Origin: Flavobacteriales bacterium | GTDB taxonomy: Bacteria > Bacteroidota > Bacteroidia > Flavobacteriales_E > Vicingaceae | Direction of reading: 5' to 3' | Length of the DNA: 64,000 nt | Assembly: GCA_020635825.1 (NCBI GenBank) | Contig: JACJZA010000011.1 | Location: 1-64,000 of the forward strand | In this document: piece by piece, positions 1 through 9,011 of the stretch | Position numbering within the stretch: position 1 is the first letter of the stretch | Layout: every line of letters begins with the position of its first letter | Notes under the pieces: generated by a model | The model's database searches: none | Told to the model about the DNA's origin: nothing | The model's input: the letters and a program-made list of their open reading frames with translations, nothing else | Translations under genes and position numbers: made by a program

Positions 1-254
1 GTAGCCTCTTTCATGGATTCAATGTCGCTTCCAAAAATTTGAATACCAACCGGACGCTCATATTCAAAAATATCTAGTTTTTTTACACTCTTGGCAGCAT
101 CTCTAATCAACCCCTCAGACGAAATAAATTCAGTATACATCAGATCTGCACCATGTTTTTTGCATAATGCTCTAAAAGGAGGGTCGCTTACATCTTCCAT
201 AGGAGCTAACAATAATGGAAACTCACCTAACTCTATATTTCCTATCTTTACCAT
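1..254 (-). CDS. dusB: tRNA-dihydrouridine synthase, DusB type (partial, N-terminal end only)
   Basis: Reading the minus strand from the ATG at 254 gives the start of a Dus-family flavoenzyme, which reduces uridine to dihydrouridine in the D-loop of tRNAs. The visible 84 residues contain the conserved LLAPMEDVSDPPFR segment (the FMN-binding TIM-barrel entry, equivalent to APMxGxTDxxFR) followed by a YTEFISSEGL stretch and a PVGIQIFG strand, all typical of the first quarter of DusB. The rest lies beyond the left edge of the window. It is divergent from the CPBP protease gene, with only 33 bases between the start codons. The family call is firm; the DusB subtype is inferred. Confidence 0.85.
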   Translation of the reverse strand, partial: MVKIGNIELGEFPLLLAPMEDVSDPPFRALCKKHGADLMYTEFISSEGLIRDAAKSVKKLDIFEYERPVGIQIFGSDIESMKEA

Positions 255-287
255 TGAATTTATGAAAGTTCAAAATTAAGATTTAAA

Positions 288-1193
288 ATGAAATCGAATT
301 CAGAGTTGATTAGTAAACCCGCAATCCAGTTTTTGCTCATATTTTGTTTAGTCGCAACTATAGCAGTTTTATTATCATTTATTGGAGTGACAATAGGAAT
401 TCTTATTTTTAAATTTAACCCTCACGTTATAGAGAATCCTTTTATTGCTTCACCTCAGGATGTAGAAGGCCTCAAATTTGTACAATTAATTACAGCTGTT
501 GGGGCTTTTATTATAGCACCCATTGTATACATGATAATAACTTCTAAAAGCCGACTAGCTGATTTAAAGTTAAAAAGAGTAAATAAGCCAATTAATTATT
601 TAATAATACTTATATTAATGATAATATCTTCACCGATTCTTTCATTGATAATAGAAGTTAATGCTCAAGTAGGACTATCTGAATTTATGATGGAGGAACA
701 AGCAAAACAAGATTATATTACTAAACTGCTTTTAACGTTTAGTGGGTGGGGAAGCTTATTGTATATTTTGTTAATTATTGCTGTTGTTCCAGCAATTGGG
801 GAAGAATTATTGTTTAGAGGGGTGGTTCAAAAAATATTTACTAAATGGACAAATAATTATCATGTTGGGATTTGGATTACTGCTATTTTATTTAGTTTCT
901 TCCACATGCAGTTTCATGGATTTGTTCCAAGAATGTTATTAGGAGCTTTTTTAGGTTATGCACTGGTTTGGTCAGGATCTTTATGGGTTCCGATGCTGGG
1001 ACATTTCTTCAATAATGGAAGTGTCGTGGTATTGAGTTACTTTTATCCAGAAATGATGGAAAATCCTGATATGAGCATATTTGGTGAGATTGGAAAAAAT
1101 CCAATAGTAATTATTACAAGTCTTATTTTAACAATAGTTGGAATTATGATTTTTAGAAAGGTGAATTTGCCTATCCAACAAGATATTGAATAA
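288..1193 (+). CDS. CPBP-family intramembrane glutamic endopeptidase (CAAX protease / Abi)
   Basis: A 301-residue multi-pass membrane protein with about eight hydrophobic segments. It has the family's three motifs: EELLFRGVVQ at about residue 173 (EExxxR, the catalytic glutamates), SFFHMQFH at about 205 (FxxxH) and a C-terminal GHFFNN at about 245 (HxxxN-like). In eukaryotes the family cleaves prenylated CAAX proteins. Bacterial members act on membrane substrates that are usually unknown, so no substrate is claimed. It is followed after 61 bases by tatA, and the intervening TAACTTTA sequence resembles a flavobacterial -7 box, so tatA may have its own promoter. Nothing in the sequence suggests a defence or bacteriocin-immunity context. 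Confidence 0.9.
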   Translation: MKSNSELISKPAIQFLLIFCLVATIAVLLSFIGVTIGILIFKFNPHVIENPFIASPQDVEGLKFVQLITAVGAFIIAPIVYMIITSKSRLADLKLKRVNKPINYLIILILMIISSPILSLIIEVNAQVGLSEFMMEEQAKQDYITKLLLTFSGWGSLLYILLIIAVVPAIGEELLFRGVVQKIFTKWTNNYHVGIWITAILFSFFHMQFHGFVPRMLLGAFLGYALVWSGSLWVPMLGHFFNNGSVVVLSYFYPEMMENPDMSIFGEIGKNPIVIITSLILTIVGIMIFRKVNLPIQQDIE

Positions 1194-1254
1194 TCAAAAT
1201 CTTTTGTAACTTTACAGTCTATTAAAACCCTACTGTTGGGGAAAATTTAAAAAC

Positions 1255-1449
1255 ATGAATACAGTATTATTGGGAATGTTCGGAACACAAGAAGTTATCA
1301 TCATTGCGATAGTTTTAATTTTATTGTTTGGAGCAAAAAAAATCCCTCAATTAATGAGAGGAATGGGTTCAGGAATTAAGGAGTTTAAAGATGGGATGAA
1401 AGAAGGAGAACAATCAGCTGACAATAAAGAGCAAGATAAAATAAAATAA
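1255..1449 (+). CDS. tatA: Sec-independent protein translocase subunit TatA/E
   Basis: A 64-residue protein with the classic TatA layout: a short periplasmic N-terminus, one transmembrane helix (about residues 10-24), a phenylalanine-glycine hinge (LLFGAKKIPQL), an amphipathic helix ending in GIKEFKDG, and a short charged tail. TatA oligomers form the pore that exports folded proteins with twin-arginine signals. It is at the short end of the family's usual size. The proline after the hinge (KKIPQLMRGMG) and the GxGIKEFK motif separate it from TatB. No tatC is in the window, so the pathway partners are encoded elsewhere. Confidence 0.93.
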   Translation: MNTVLLGMFGTQEVIIIAIVLILLFGAKKIPQLMRGMGSGIKEFKDGMKEGEQSADNKEQDKIK

Positions 1450-1508
1450 TTGCTTTCAGTAACAGTTTTATTCTTGTGATTTAACCATTTCAATCTTTCA
1501 TATTTTTT

Positions 1509-2936
1509 ATGGAAAAAGTTTATTCATCTCTTTCAGAGATTCAAAAAGATATTTATAACAATCAAACCACTTGTGTATCGCTTGTAAATGATTACCTGAA
1601 GCGAATTGAAGATAACCAACACCTTAATGCTTTTTTAGAAGTTTTTAAAGAGGAAGCTCTACAAAAAGCAAAAATAATTGACGAAAAAATAGCCAACAAA
1701 ACTGCTGGAAAATTAGCAGGGATGGTAATTGGTTTGAAAGATAATATTTGCTACCAAAACCATAAAATATCTGCTGCTTCAAAAATATTAGAAAACTTTG
1801 AATCACTTTTTAGCGCAACAGTTGTAGAACGATTGATTGCTGAAGATGCCATTATCATTGGTCGATTAAATTGTGATGAATTTGCAATGGGAAGTTCCAA
1901 TGAGAATTCAGCTTATGGGAATGTATTAAATCCGATTGATAATACTAGAGTTCCAGGAGGCTCTTCTGGCGGTTCGGCAGTGGCTGTAAAAGCTAATCTA
2001 TGTTTAGTAGCTCTAGGTTCTGACACTGGCGGTTCTATCCGTCAACCAGCTTCATTTTGTGATTTGGTGGGTTTGAAACCAACTTATGGAAGAGTTTCTA
2101 GACATGGGCTAATTGCTTATGCATCGTCTTTTGATCAAATTGGTCCGTTTTCAAATAATATTGAAGATGCAGCCATTGTAATGGAAGTGATGGCAGGTGG
2201 GGATGAATATGATAGTACTTGTTCTAATAGAGAAGTTCCTAAATATTCTGAAAAATTAGCTACTCCTCAAAAATTAAAAATAACCTACTTTAAAAATTAC
2301 ATTGAGAACGATGGTTTAGATGCTGAAATCAAAGCTAAGTTCTACGAAACTATTGATTTTTTAAAGGATGCTGGACATGAAGTAGTAGCTACAGAATTTC
2401 CTTATTTGGATTATTTAGTTCCAACTTATTATGTTTTAACAACTGCAGAGGCATCTTCAAACCTAGCTCGTTATGATGGGATTCATTTTGGATACAGAAG
2501 TCCACAAGCTTTTGATTTAGAATCGACTTATTTAAAATCGCGTTCTGAAGGTTTTGGAGATGAAGTGAAAAGAAGAATTATGTTGGGAACCTACGTGTTG
2601 AGTGCCGGATATTATGATGCTTATTATGGTAAAGGACAGAAAGTAAGACGAGTATTAAAAGAAAAAACAGACGAAATTTTGAATCAATATGATTTTGTAT
2701 TGATGCCTACATCACCAGGAACACCATTTAAAATTGGAGAGCAAGTCGACGATCCAATTAAAATGTACTTAGAAGATATATATACTGTTCAGGCTAATTT
2801 AGTTGGGCTTCCTGCTATTTCCTTGCCCTTAGGGCAACATTCAAATGGGCTACCATTTGGTATTCAGGTGATGGGAAAAAGCTTTGATGAAGAAGGATTG
2901 TTAGCTTTTTCAAAATACTTAATGGATAACAATTAA
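1509..2936 (+). CDS. gatA: Asp-tRNA(Asn)/Glu-tRNA(Gln) amidotransferase subunit A
   Basis: A 475-residue amidase-signature enzyme. GatA releases ammonia from glutamine and, in the GatCAB complex, feeds it to GatB to convert misacylated Glu-tRNA(Gln) or Asp-tRNA(Asn). The Ser-cisSer-Lys catalytic triad is visible: Lys in GLKDNICY (about residue 77), the glycine/serine loop GGSSGGSAVAV (about 153-163) and the nucleophile Ser in GSDTGGSIRQPA (about 172-183). The C-terminal LVGLPAISLPLG segment is also conserved. gatB and gatC are not adjacent, which is common in this phylum. The next gene starts 23 bases downstream on the same strand. Confidence 0.95.
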   Translation: MEKVYSSLSEIQKDIYNNQTTCVSLVNDYLKRIEDNQHLNAFLEVFKEEALQKAKIIDEKIANKTAGKLAGMVIGLKDNICYQNHKISAASKILENFESLFSATVVERLIAEDAIIIGRLNCDEFAMGSSNENSAYGNVLNPIDNTRVPGGSSGGSAVAVKANLCLVALGSDTGGSIRQPASFCDLVGLKPTYGRVSRHGLIAYASSFDQIGPFSNNIEDAAIVMEVMAGGDEYDSTCSNREVPKYSEKLATPQKLKITYFKNYIENDGLDAEIKAKFYETIDFLKDAGHEVVATEFPYLDYLVPTYYVLTTAEASSNLARYDGIHFGYRSPQAFDLESTYLKSRSEGFGDEVKRRIMLGTYVLSAGYYDAYYGKGQKVRRVLKEKTDEILNQYDFVLMPTSPGTPFKIGEQVDDPIKMYLEDIYTVQANLVGLPAISLPLGQHSNGLPFGIQVMGKSFDEEGLLAFSKYLMDNN

Positions 2937-2959
2937 GTATAAAATACGTTTATTAAATC

Positions 2960-4483
2960 ATGAAGTTTAAAATAACCATTATCCTATTTTTTATTTTTTC
3001 TGTTGTTTTTGGTAAAGAAATGGTAGAAGATAGCGTTGCAATTAATCAAAATAAAAACGAAGAATTTGAGTTAATGCCTGATGACCCCGTTTTAGTAATG
3101 ATTGATAGCATTATGCGCTCAGGTTACTTAGAAATGTTGGGGTTTAATGATAATGTTGATGAATTGAATGTCTATAATTATGCTCTAGATTCAGTTCCTG
3201 ATTTTGATAGTGTAACCTATGCATCAAGATTTGAAGAATTAAATAAACGTTCTCCCTTTAGCTTGGTTTACAATCATTACACAAAAGGTTATGTAAATCT
3301 TTATGCTAAACGAAGAAAGAAAATTACAGCCAAAATGTTGGGTTTAGCACCGATTTATTTCCCCATTTTTGAGGAGAATTTAGATAAATATAACTTGCCT
3401 TTAGAGTTAAAATATCTAGCCATTGTGGAGTCTGCTTTGAATCCAAAAGCAAAATCTAGAGTTGGAGCAACCGGTTTGTGGCAATTTATGTATAAAACAG
3501 GTAAAATGTATGGTTTGGATGTTTCGTCATATCATGATGATAGAAGTGATGTCTATAAATCGACAGATGCTGCTTGTCGTTATTTAAAAGATTTGTACGA
3601 AATGTATGGCGATTGGGATTTAGCTTTAGCATCATATAATTGTGGTCCCGGCAATGTAAATAAAGCCATTAGAAGAGCGGGGGGAAATAAGAATTTTTGG
3701 GAAATTATGAATTTTCTTCCAAGAGAAACAAGAGGATATGTTCCTGCTTTTATTGCGGTAAATTATGTAATGAATTATGCTCCAGAACATAATATTTATC
3801 CTATAAAACCAGACATTAGTTGTTTTAAAATAGATACAGTAGGTGTAAAACAACATGTGTCATTTGCTCAAATCTCTGAAACATTAGATATACCGGTTGA
3901 GTATTTGGAATATTTAAACCCTACTTATAAACAACAGTTTATTCCTGCAGTAGATGGAGCTGTTACTTTGTGTTTGCCATCTGAAAAAGTGGGTGATTTT
4001 TTAATGAATGAAGCAGAAATATACGCTCATAAAACGGAGCAAGATGTTAAAGACAGTATTGCTGTTGCTCAAAATAAACCAGTTGAATCAGTAAGAGGGG
4101 ATGCTGTTGTGTATAAAGTAAAAAGTGGAGATGTATTAGGGAAAATTGCTCAAAAATATCACTGTAGAGTTAGTCAAATAAAGGAATGGAACAATTTATA
4201 TAGTGATAGATTACAAATTGGGCAAACGCTTCATATTTATGCAAAACCAAGTTATGCAGCTCAAAATAAAAAGAAAGCAGAGGTTGATGCTCAAATGGCT
4301 GCCAGTAAAACAACTAACGATGGTAATTATATTTATTATACTATAAAAGAGGGAGATAACTTATGGGATATTGCTAATCAGTATGATGGGGTGAATATTG
4401 AGCAATTACTGAAGTTGAATCATGGTCTAGATGCTAAGAATCTTAAATTAGGAGCTAAAATTAAAATTAAACCAGTTGGGTAA
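2960..4483 (+). CDS. Membrane-bound lytic transglycosylase with two LysM domains (MltD-like)
   Basis: A 507-residue exported murein hydrolase. A signal peptide occupies residues 1-18. The transglycosylase SLT domain spans about residues 130-280, with the catalytic Glu in YLAIVESALNPKAKS followed by GATGLWQFM and, further on, ALASYNCGPGNV. Two C-terminal LysM modules (about 385-430 and 455-505) bind peptidoglycan. Such enzymes cut the MurNAc-GlcNAc bond to give 1,6-anhydro products during wall turnover. Its 3' end overlaps the following DUF4837 gene by 8 bases, so the two are probably translated together at the envelope. It is close to MltD in architecture but longer at the N-terminus. Confidence 0.93.
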   Translation: MKFKITIILFFIFSVVFGKEMVEDSVAINQNKNEEFELMPDDPVLVMIDSIMRSGYLEMLGFNDNVDELNVYNYALDSVPDFDSVTYASRFEELNKRSPFSLVYNHYTKGYVNLYAKRRKKITAKMLGLAPIYFPIFEENLDKYNLPLELKYLAIVESALNPKAKSRVGATGLWQFMYKTGKMYGLDVSSYHDDRSDVYKSTDAACRYLKDLYEMYGDWDLALASYNCGPGNVNKAIRRAGGNKNFWEIMNFLPRETRGYVPAFIAVNYVMNYAPEHNIYPIKPDISCFKIDTVGVKQHVSFAQISETLDIPVEYLEYLNPTYKQQFIPAVDGAVTLCLPSEKVGDFLMNEAEIYAHKTEQDVKDSIAVAQNKPVESVRGDAVVYKVKSGDVLGKIAQKYHCRVSQIKEWNNLYSDRLQIGQTLHIYAKPSYAAQNKKKAEVDAQMAASKTTNDGNYIYYTIKEGDNLWDIANQYDGVNIEQLLKLNHGLDAKNLKLGAKIKIKPVG

Positions 4484-5492
4484 AAAATTATTCTATACGA
4501 TCTCTTTAACACTGCTTTTTAGTGGATTTTTTATTTCTTGTGACGAAATAAATGAAAAAGTACTCCCAAGAGCTACAGGAAAATCTGGAGAATTATTAAT
4601 AGTTGCCGATTCGGTTTATTGGAATCACCAAACTGGTGAAGCCATCAAACAAACTTTTACTGAAACGCAAGAAGGATTACCACAACAAGAAGCTTTGTTT
4701 GATATTATTCATTTACCACACAGAGCATTTGCTCAAATTTTTAAAACAAATAGAAACATTATTATTGTTGAAATTAAACCTAATGGTAAAAATAAATTAA
4801 CTATTAATAGTGATGTTTGGTCTGAAAATCAATTGATTGTTTCTATTTCTGCACCTAATGATAAAACTGCTGCTGAAATGATACTAAAAAACGGCTCAGC
4901 ATTAATTGACTATTTTAATGACAAAGAGAATGATCGATTAAAATTAAAATACAGTCAAAATGCTGTTAATCCTGTTTCTAAACAGATAAAAATGCAATTT
5001 CATGTCAATATGAAATTGGATGAGTTATATAACATTGCCAAACGAGAAGATGATTTTTTATGGGTAAGAAAAGAAAAAATGGTAAAAGAAAAAATTGTAG
5101 GTGAACATCCCGTAAGTCAGGGATTCTTTATATATACTTATCCTTATACGAGTGACTCTACTTTTAGCGTAAGTAGTTTAGTAGAGAAAAGAAACTATTA
5201 CACTCACAAATATGTACAAGGTACCGGAAAAGGAACTTATATGTTGGCTTATGACGAATATGTGCCAAAAGAAAAAGAAATTACCTTAGATGGTAAATAC
5301 GCCAAAGAGTTGAGAGGTTTGTGGTATGTTAAAGGTGATTTTATGGGAGGTCCATTTATCAATTACACATTTGTAGATGAAAAACGAAACAAGGTAATTT
5401 CCATTGATGGTTATGTTTATGCACCTCGATTTGATAAAAGAGAATATTTAAGAGAACTCGAAGCTTTAATTCGTTCAATAAAACTTACTTAA
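4476..5492 (+). CDS. DUF4837 family lipoprotein
   Basis: A 338-residue protein with a lipoprotein signal (hydrophobic stretch ending FISCDE, lipidation Cys at about residue 22), followed by the ATGKSGELLIVAD segment typical of the Bacteroidota DUF4837 family. Function is unknown. The start is a TTG at 4476 inside the last codons of the transglycosylase gene. No ATG occurs before the signal peptide, and the signal would be lost with any later start, so TTG is the supported choice. The 8-base overlap with a LysM transglycosylase suggests an envelope role, which is an inference from context. Its 3' end also overlaps the convergent TlpA-like gene by 8 bases. Confidence 0.85.
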   Translation: MGKKLFYTISLTLLFSGFFISCDEINEKVLPRATGKSGELLIVADSVYWNHQTGEAIKQTFTETQEGLPQQEALFDIIHLPHRAFAQIFKTNRNIIIVEIKPNGKNKLTINSDVWSENQLIVSISAPNDKTAAEMILKNGSALIDYFNDKENDRLKLKYSQNAVNPVSKQIKMQFHVNMKLDELYNIAKREDDFLWVRKEKMVKEKIVGEHPVSQGFFIYTYPYTSDSTFSVSSLVEKRNYYTHKYVQGTGKGTYMLAYDEYVPKEKEITLDGKYAKELRGLWYVKGDFMGGPFINYTFVDEKRNKVISIDGYVYAPRFDKREYLRELEALIRSIKLT

Positions 5493-6753
5493 TTTTTTCT
5501 GCTAATAGTTTAGCTACAAAATTATCCGTTTCTTCAGTATACCTTGTATAGTAATTGCCTGTTCCCGGTCCATAAAATCCAGTTCTAATTTTACGCACTT
5601 TACCCATTTTATCGATAAAAATAGAAGTAGGATAAGAGATTATATTATTAAGCATTGGTAATGCTTTTGAAGCTTCAATTTTATTTGCTTTTCCAGCAAT
5701 TAAAAAATCATATTCGGCACGATAAAAATCTTTTACTTTTTGGGTAGATTCTTTTGATTTAGCAAAATCATCTGTTTTGGTAAATGATAGAGCAATAATT
5801 TCCAATCCTTTTTCATGATATCGGCTATACAATTCAGTTAAATAAGCAGTTTCATCCTTACAATTAGGACACCATGGCCCCATGATATTGACAATCACTA
5901 CTTTATTTTTGTATTTCTCATCATTTATAGAAACACTATCTCCTGATAGACTAGGAAAATTAAAACTAAGCTCATCATATCCTTCTTTTAAAATAGTTAA
6001 CGAGTCGGGATTGCTTAGTTCAAAGTTGTCATTTTTAACCGCTACCCAAGGCTCTTCCCAATGAGTTCCAGACCAAAAATTACCTTCTAAATGACCATTA
6101 ATAAAAGTAGCTTTAAATAAAAAAGCATGAGAGCCATCAAATGTAGAAAGATAGAGGTTATTGTTGTACATATTTCCCTCTAAAAATCGATAATCTCCTG
6201 TTTCAGTAATAAAGGTTCCTGTAACATAATTATCTACTTGCTGAAAAACTCCAATAGCTTTATAATGATCATCAGTTCCTTTGCTAAAATCTACTTCCCA
6301 TTTCCCCGAAATATTTGGTTGACTTAAACTTAAAGATTCTGGAGAAGTAAACCTATCTGTAATACCATGTTGAGCAATGAAAGGGATTTTGTATTTTTCA
6401 TCTTCTTTATACCAAAAGCCTCGAATTTTATTGGGAGACTCAATTTTGCCTTCAAACCATGTATTGAATATTGCATCTTTAATAATTATGGTTGAATTAT
6501 CGACAGTAACATTAGAAACAATTTGTTCCTCAGCATTGATAAATGTTACTACATAATTGGTGTCAATTTTTGTTAAAGTAAAATCAACAGGGATAGAGTT
6601 GTTTTCAGAAATATTTAAATCTAAATGCCAATTCCCTTCTACCAATAGTATAGGAGTTTTAATGGAGTCATTTTCTTGTTTTTGATTATTTGACCCACAA
6701 CTCATTAAAACCAAAAATACACTTAATAATATAAAAACCCGTAATAGTTTCAT
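5485..6753 (-). CDS. TlpA-like thioredoxin-fold lipoprotein
   Basis: A 422-residue lipoprotein (signal ending LMSCGSN) with two parts. Residues about 30-250 form a beta-rich region with repeated GKWEVDF / GNWHLDL type motifs. Residues about 265-420 form a thioredoxin-fold domain with the redox motif WCPNC (GPWCPNCKDETAYLTEL) and a conserved YPTSIFIDKMGKV segment carrying the cis-Pro loop. Proteins of this layout reduce disulphides or support cytochrome maturation in the periplasm; the actual partner is unknown. WCPNC instead of WCPPC or WCxPC is a variant active site. It converges on the DUF4837 gene with an 8-base overlap. Confidence 0.88.
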   Translation of the reverse strand: MKLLRVFILLSVFLVLMSCGSNNQKQENDSIKTPILLVEGNWHLDLNISENNSIPVDFTLTKIDTNYVVTFINAEEQIVSNVTVDNSTIIIKDAIFNTWFEGKIESPNKIRGFWYKEDEKYKIPFIAQHGITDRFTSPESLSLSQPNISGKWEVDFSKGTDDHYKAIGVFQQVDNYVTGTFITETGDYRFLEGNMYNNNLYLSTFDGSHAFLFKATFINGHLEGNFWSGTHWEEPWVAVKNDNFELSNPDSLTILKEGYDELSFNFPSLSGDSVSINDEKYKNKVVIVNIMGPWCPNCKDETAYLTELYSRYHEKGLEIIALSFTKTDDFAKSKESTQKVKDFYRAEYDFLIAGKANKIEASKALPMLNNIISYPTSIFIDKMGKVRKIRTGFYGPGTGNYYTRYTEETDNFVAKLLAEKIK

Positions 6754-6844
6754 ATAGACGAATTTAGTAAAAACTCTTACTTAATACATCGTGAGAAATA
6801 GAAGTTATTAATAAAGCAATTAACAATTTATAGGCTATTTTAGT

Positions 6845-6852
6845 TAAATTTG
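6845..6852 (+). promoter_or_regulatory. Candidate -7 promoter box for the secreted endonuclease gene
   Basis: TAAATTTG matches the flavobacterial -7 consensus TAnnTTTG, 29 bases upstream of the endonuclease ATG. A clear TTG -33 element was not seen at the right spacing, so the call rests on the -7 box and its position. Confidence 0.4.
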
Positions 6853-6880
6853 AAATGATTGTTAACATTAACTAAAATCA

Positions 6881-7927
6881 ATGAAGCATATTTTATTCTC
6901 TTTTCTGTTAATCAGGAGCTTACTTTTATCTGCACAAATACCAGCTTATTATAATAATGTAAACCTTACATTAACAGGACAAGCATTAAAAAATGAATTG
7001 GCAAATAAAATTACAGTTACACATACCACAGAGTTAAGTTATTCCCCTGATGTAACTAATGCGCTGAAACAAACAGACTTAGATCCCTTTAACTCAGCAA
7101 ATGTATTGCTGATTTATGGATACAATGATGGTGATGGAAACGTAGTTACCGATAGAACTAGAGATAAAGATAATTTTGGAGGGAATAATGGACAATGGAA
7201 CAGAGAACATGTTTTTCCAAAATCATTAGGGAATCCAGATTTAGGAACAACAGGGCCTGGCTCTGATGCACACCATCTTCGTTCTTCTGATGTGCAAATG
7301 AATGGAAACAGAGGAAATAGATGGTTTGCTTCGGGTTCTGGGAATGCTGGGGATGTTGGTATTAATTGGTATCCTGGGGATGAATGGAAAGGAGATGTGG
7401 CAAGAATGATAATGTACATGTATTTAAGATATGGAAGCCAATGTTTACCTACTAATGTTTGTGTTGGGGCAACTGCTCCTACAGATGCTTCTATGGTTAA
7501 TTTATTGTTGCAATGGAATGCTGATGATACGGTTTCAGTATATGAAACAAACCGTAATAATATTTTAGAGGGTTTACAGGGAAATCGAAACCCTTTTATA
7601 GACAACCCTTATTTAGCTACGATTATTTGGGAAGGACCAATCGCTCAAGATAAATGGAATATGTCAACTAGTATATCCGAAAATGTTAAAGAAAATTATT
7701 TTACAATTTATCCAAACCCGGCAACTGAAAATATAACTATTAAATTTTGGAATAGTACTTCAGAACACCAGTTGTATGTTTATAATGTTGAGGGTGAGTT
7801 GATAGAGCAGTTTACTAGCAACTTAAACAGTAATAGTATTGTGCTTAAAGATTTAAAAGAAGGAATGTATTTTGTTAAACTTCAGAATGGTGAAAATGTG
7901 GAAGTTCAAAAACTAGTAATACAATAA
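6881..7927 (+). CDS. Secreted endonuclease I family nuclease with T9SS type A sorting domain
   Basis: A 348-residue exported nuclease. After a signal peptide (about residues 1-19), residues about 20-260 form an endonuclease I domain with the His-Me finger region NREHVFPKSLG and GSDAHHLRSSDVQMNGNRGN, the metal-binding and catalytic core also seen in Vibrio Vvn and E. coli EndA. The last 75 residues (YPNPATENITI... ending VEVQKLVIQ) are a type A C-terminal sorting domain for T9SS export. It probably degrades extracellular DNA for nutrition. It is isolated between divergent neighbours and followed by a strong bidirectional terminator. Confidence 0.93.
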   Translation: MKHILFSFLLIRSLLLSAQIPAYYNNVNLTLTGQALKNELANKITVTHTTELSYSPDVTNALKQTDLDPFNSANVLLIYGYNDGDGNVVTDRTRDKDNFGGNNGQWNREHVFPKSLGNPDLGTTGPGSDAHHLRSSDVQMNGNRGNRWFASGSGNAGDVGINWYPGDEWKGDVARMIMYMYLRYGSQCLPTNVCVGATAPTDASMVNLLLQWNADDTVSVYETNRNNILEGLQGNRNPFIDNPYLATIIWEGPIAQDKWNMSTSISENVKENYFTIYPNPATENITIKFWNSTSEHQLYVYNVEGELIEQFTSNLNSNSIVLKDLKEGMYFVKLQNGENVEVQKLVIQ

Positions 7928-7930
7928 AAA

Positions 7931-7957
7931 AAGCCCGAATTATTTCGGGCTTTTTTA
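7931..7957. terminator. Bidirectional intrinsic terminator
   Basis: A 7-bp stem AGCCCGA/TCGGGCT (7932-7938 with 7945-7951) is flanked by A-run and T-run on either side, serving the endonuclease gene on the plus strand and the convergent YceI gene on the minus strand. Confidence 0.9.
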
Positions 7958-7972
7958 CAGATATTTTCTATA

Positions 7973-8557
7973 TTATTCTGCTGCGATTTTAAATTTAATG
8001 ATAAAATTATCGTCAATCATTTTATCACCTAACCCTTCAAAAAATTTACCTGAACCATATTTAATATCATAAAGTGTTCTATCCACAGTTACTTCAGCGT
8101 ATGCAGCTAATTTGCCATCTTTCATTTCAATGTTTGCATCAAATGATATTGGATGAGAAATTCCTTTGATAGTCAGAATCCCATCTACTTTTGATTTTTC
8201 TTTATCTCCTTTTGTAACTTTTTTAATCTCAAAAACAGCTATTTCATGGTTTTTTACATCAAAAAAATCACCAGATTCTAAATGCCCTTTTAATTTTCCT
8301 GCCCATTCGCCTTCCAAGTCTAATACTTGAATGGTGGTCATGTCAATCATAATTTTTCCTCTTTCAATTACTCCATCATGAACATACAATTTACCTTCTT
8401 TAATGTTAATGGAACCATTGTGTTGTCCTGTTACTTTTTTTCCAATCCATTCAACTGTACTTACTTTGGTTTTTACAGTTAATTCATCATGATTGTGAGC
8501 TTGAGTAGCTACAGTAGTTGCAAATACAATCGCTATACTTAATAATAATTTTTTCAT
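7973..8557 (-). CDS. YceI family periplasmic lipid-binding protein
   Basis: A 194-residue exported protein. The start is taken at the ATG at 8557, which opens a clean signal peptide (MKKLLLSIAIVFATTVATQA). A longer in-frame start at 8641 would bury the signal and precede the promoter found at 8582-8615. The mature part is a YceI lipocalin-like barrel: VSTVEWIGKKVTGQHNGSI near the N-terminus, then GHLESGDFFDVKNHE and the ITIKGISHPISFD segment typical of the family. YceI proteins bind isoprenoids or other amphiphiles; the ligand here is unknown. A terminator lies just beyond the stop. Confidence 0.92.
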   Translation of the reverse strand: MKKLLLSIAIVFATTVATQAHNHDELTVKTKVSTVEWIGKKVTGQHNGSINIKEGKLYVHDGVIERGKIMIDMTTIQVLDLEGEWAGKLKGHLESGDFFDVKNHEIAVFEIKKVTKGDKEKSKVDGILTIKGISHPISFDANIEMKDGKLAAYAEVTVDRTLYDIKYGSGKFFEGLGDKMIDDNFIIKFKIAAE

Positions 8558-8581
8558 TTTATTTAAATTTAAATTAGAATA

Positions 8582-8615
8582 CAAATATATGTATATACAT
8601 TTAATGTTTATACAA
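8582..8615 (-). promoter_or_regulatory. Promoter of the YceI gene
   Basis: On the minus strand TTG (8613-8615) and TATATTTG (8582-8589) are separated by 23 bases, matching the flavobacterial TTG-N17-23-TAnnTTTG promoter. Transcription would begin near 8575, 18 bases before the ATG at 8557, which decides the start of the YceI gene. Confidence 0.65.
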
Positions 8616-8644
8616 TTTAACAAAATTTTAACTAACTTCAAAAG

Positions 8645-8971
8645 TTATTTTTCTTTAACCTTCTTTTTCCATACTTGATATTTATAGATTATATCATCAG
8701 CATTAATGTAATAAATGTGTTCAATATCAACTATTTGTTTTGGTTTTAAACCGGGATAATCAGCGGGGTTCTTATTTCCATAATAAGCTTCTCTTGTAAC
8801 ATAGATAAACGCTTGATTTTCGCCAAATACTTTAATGCTTTTTGCAACCCCTTTCTGGCGAATAAGCTCATTTTTGGATTTACCGACTAATGGGCTAGAA
8901 TAGGTTTGAGGGCCTTTTGGGGTACAGGCAAACCAAATTGTAATAAATATGATTCCTAAAAAGCCTTTCAT
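8645..8971 (-). CDS. Small hypothetical lipoprotein
   Basis: A 108-residue protein with a short lipoprotein signal (hydrophobic run ending FACTPKG, Cys at about residue 16). The mature part holds a KSKNELIRQKGVAKS segment and ends in a strongly basic tail (KVWKKKVKEK-like). The family is not recognised. The SKNELIRQKG pattern resembles small outer-membrane assembly lipoproteins of the BamE/SmpA shape, but this is only a resemblance. It lies 41 bases downstream of cvpA on the same strand and may be co-transcribed with it. Confidence 0.7.
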   Translation of the reverse strand: MKGFLGIIFITIWFACTPKGPQTYSSPLVGKSKNELIRQKGVAKSIKVFGENQAFIYVTREAYYGNKNPADYPGLKPKQIVDIEHIYYINADDIIYKYQVWKKKVKEK

Positions 8972-9011
8972 TTCCTAAAAATAATAATATAAAGGAGAAT
9001 TACAAAAGCTA

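Noticed and set aside
91..279. Open frame of 62 residues on the plus strand
   Set aside because: It is antisense to the clear dihydrouridine synthase frame on the minus strand and resembles nothing.
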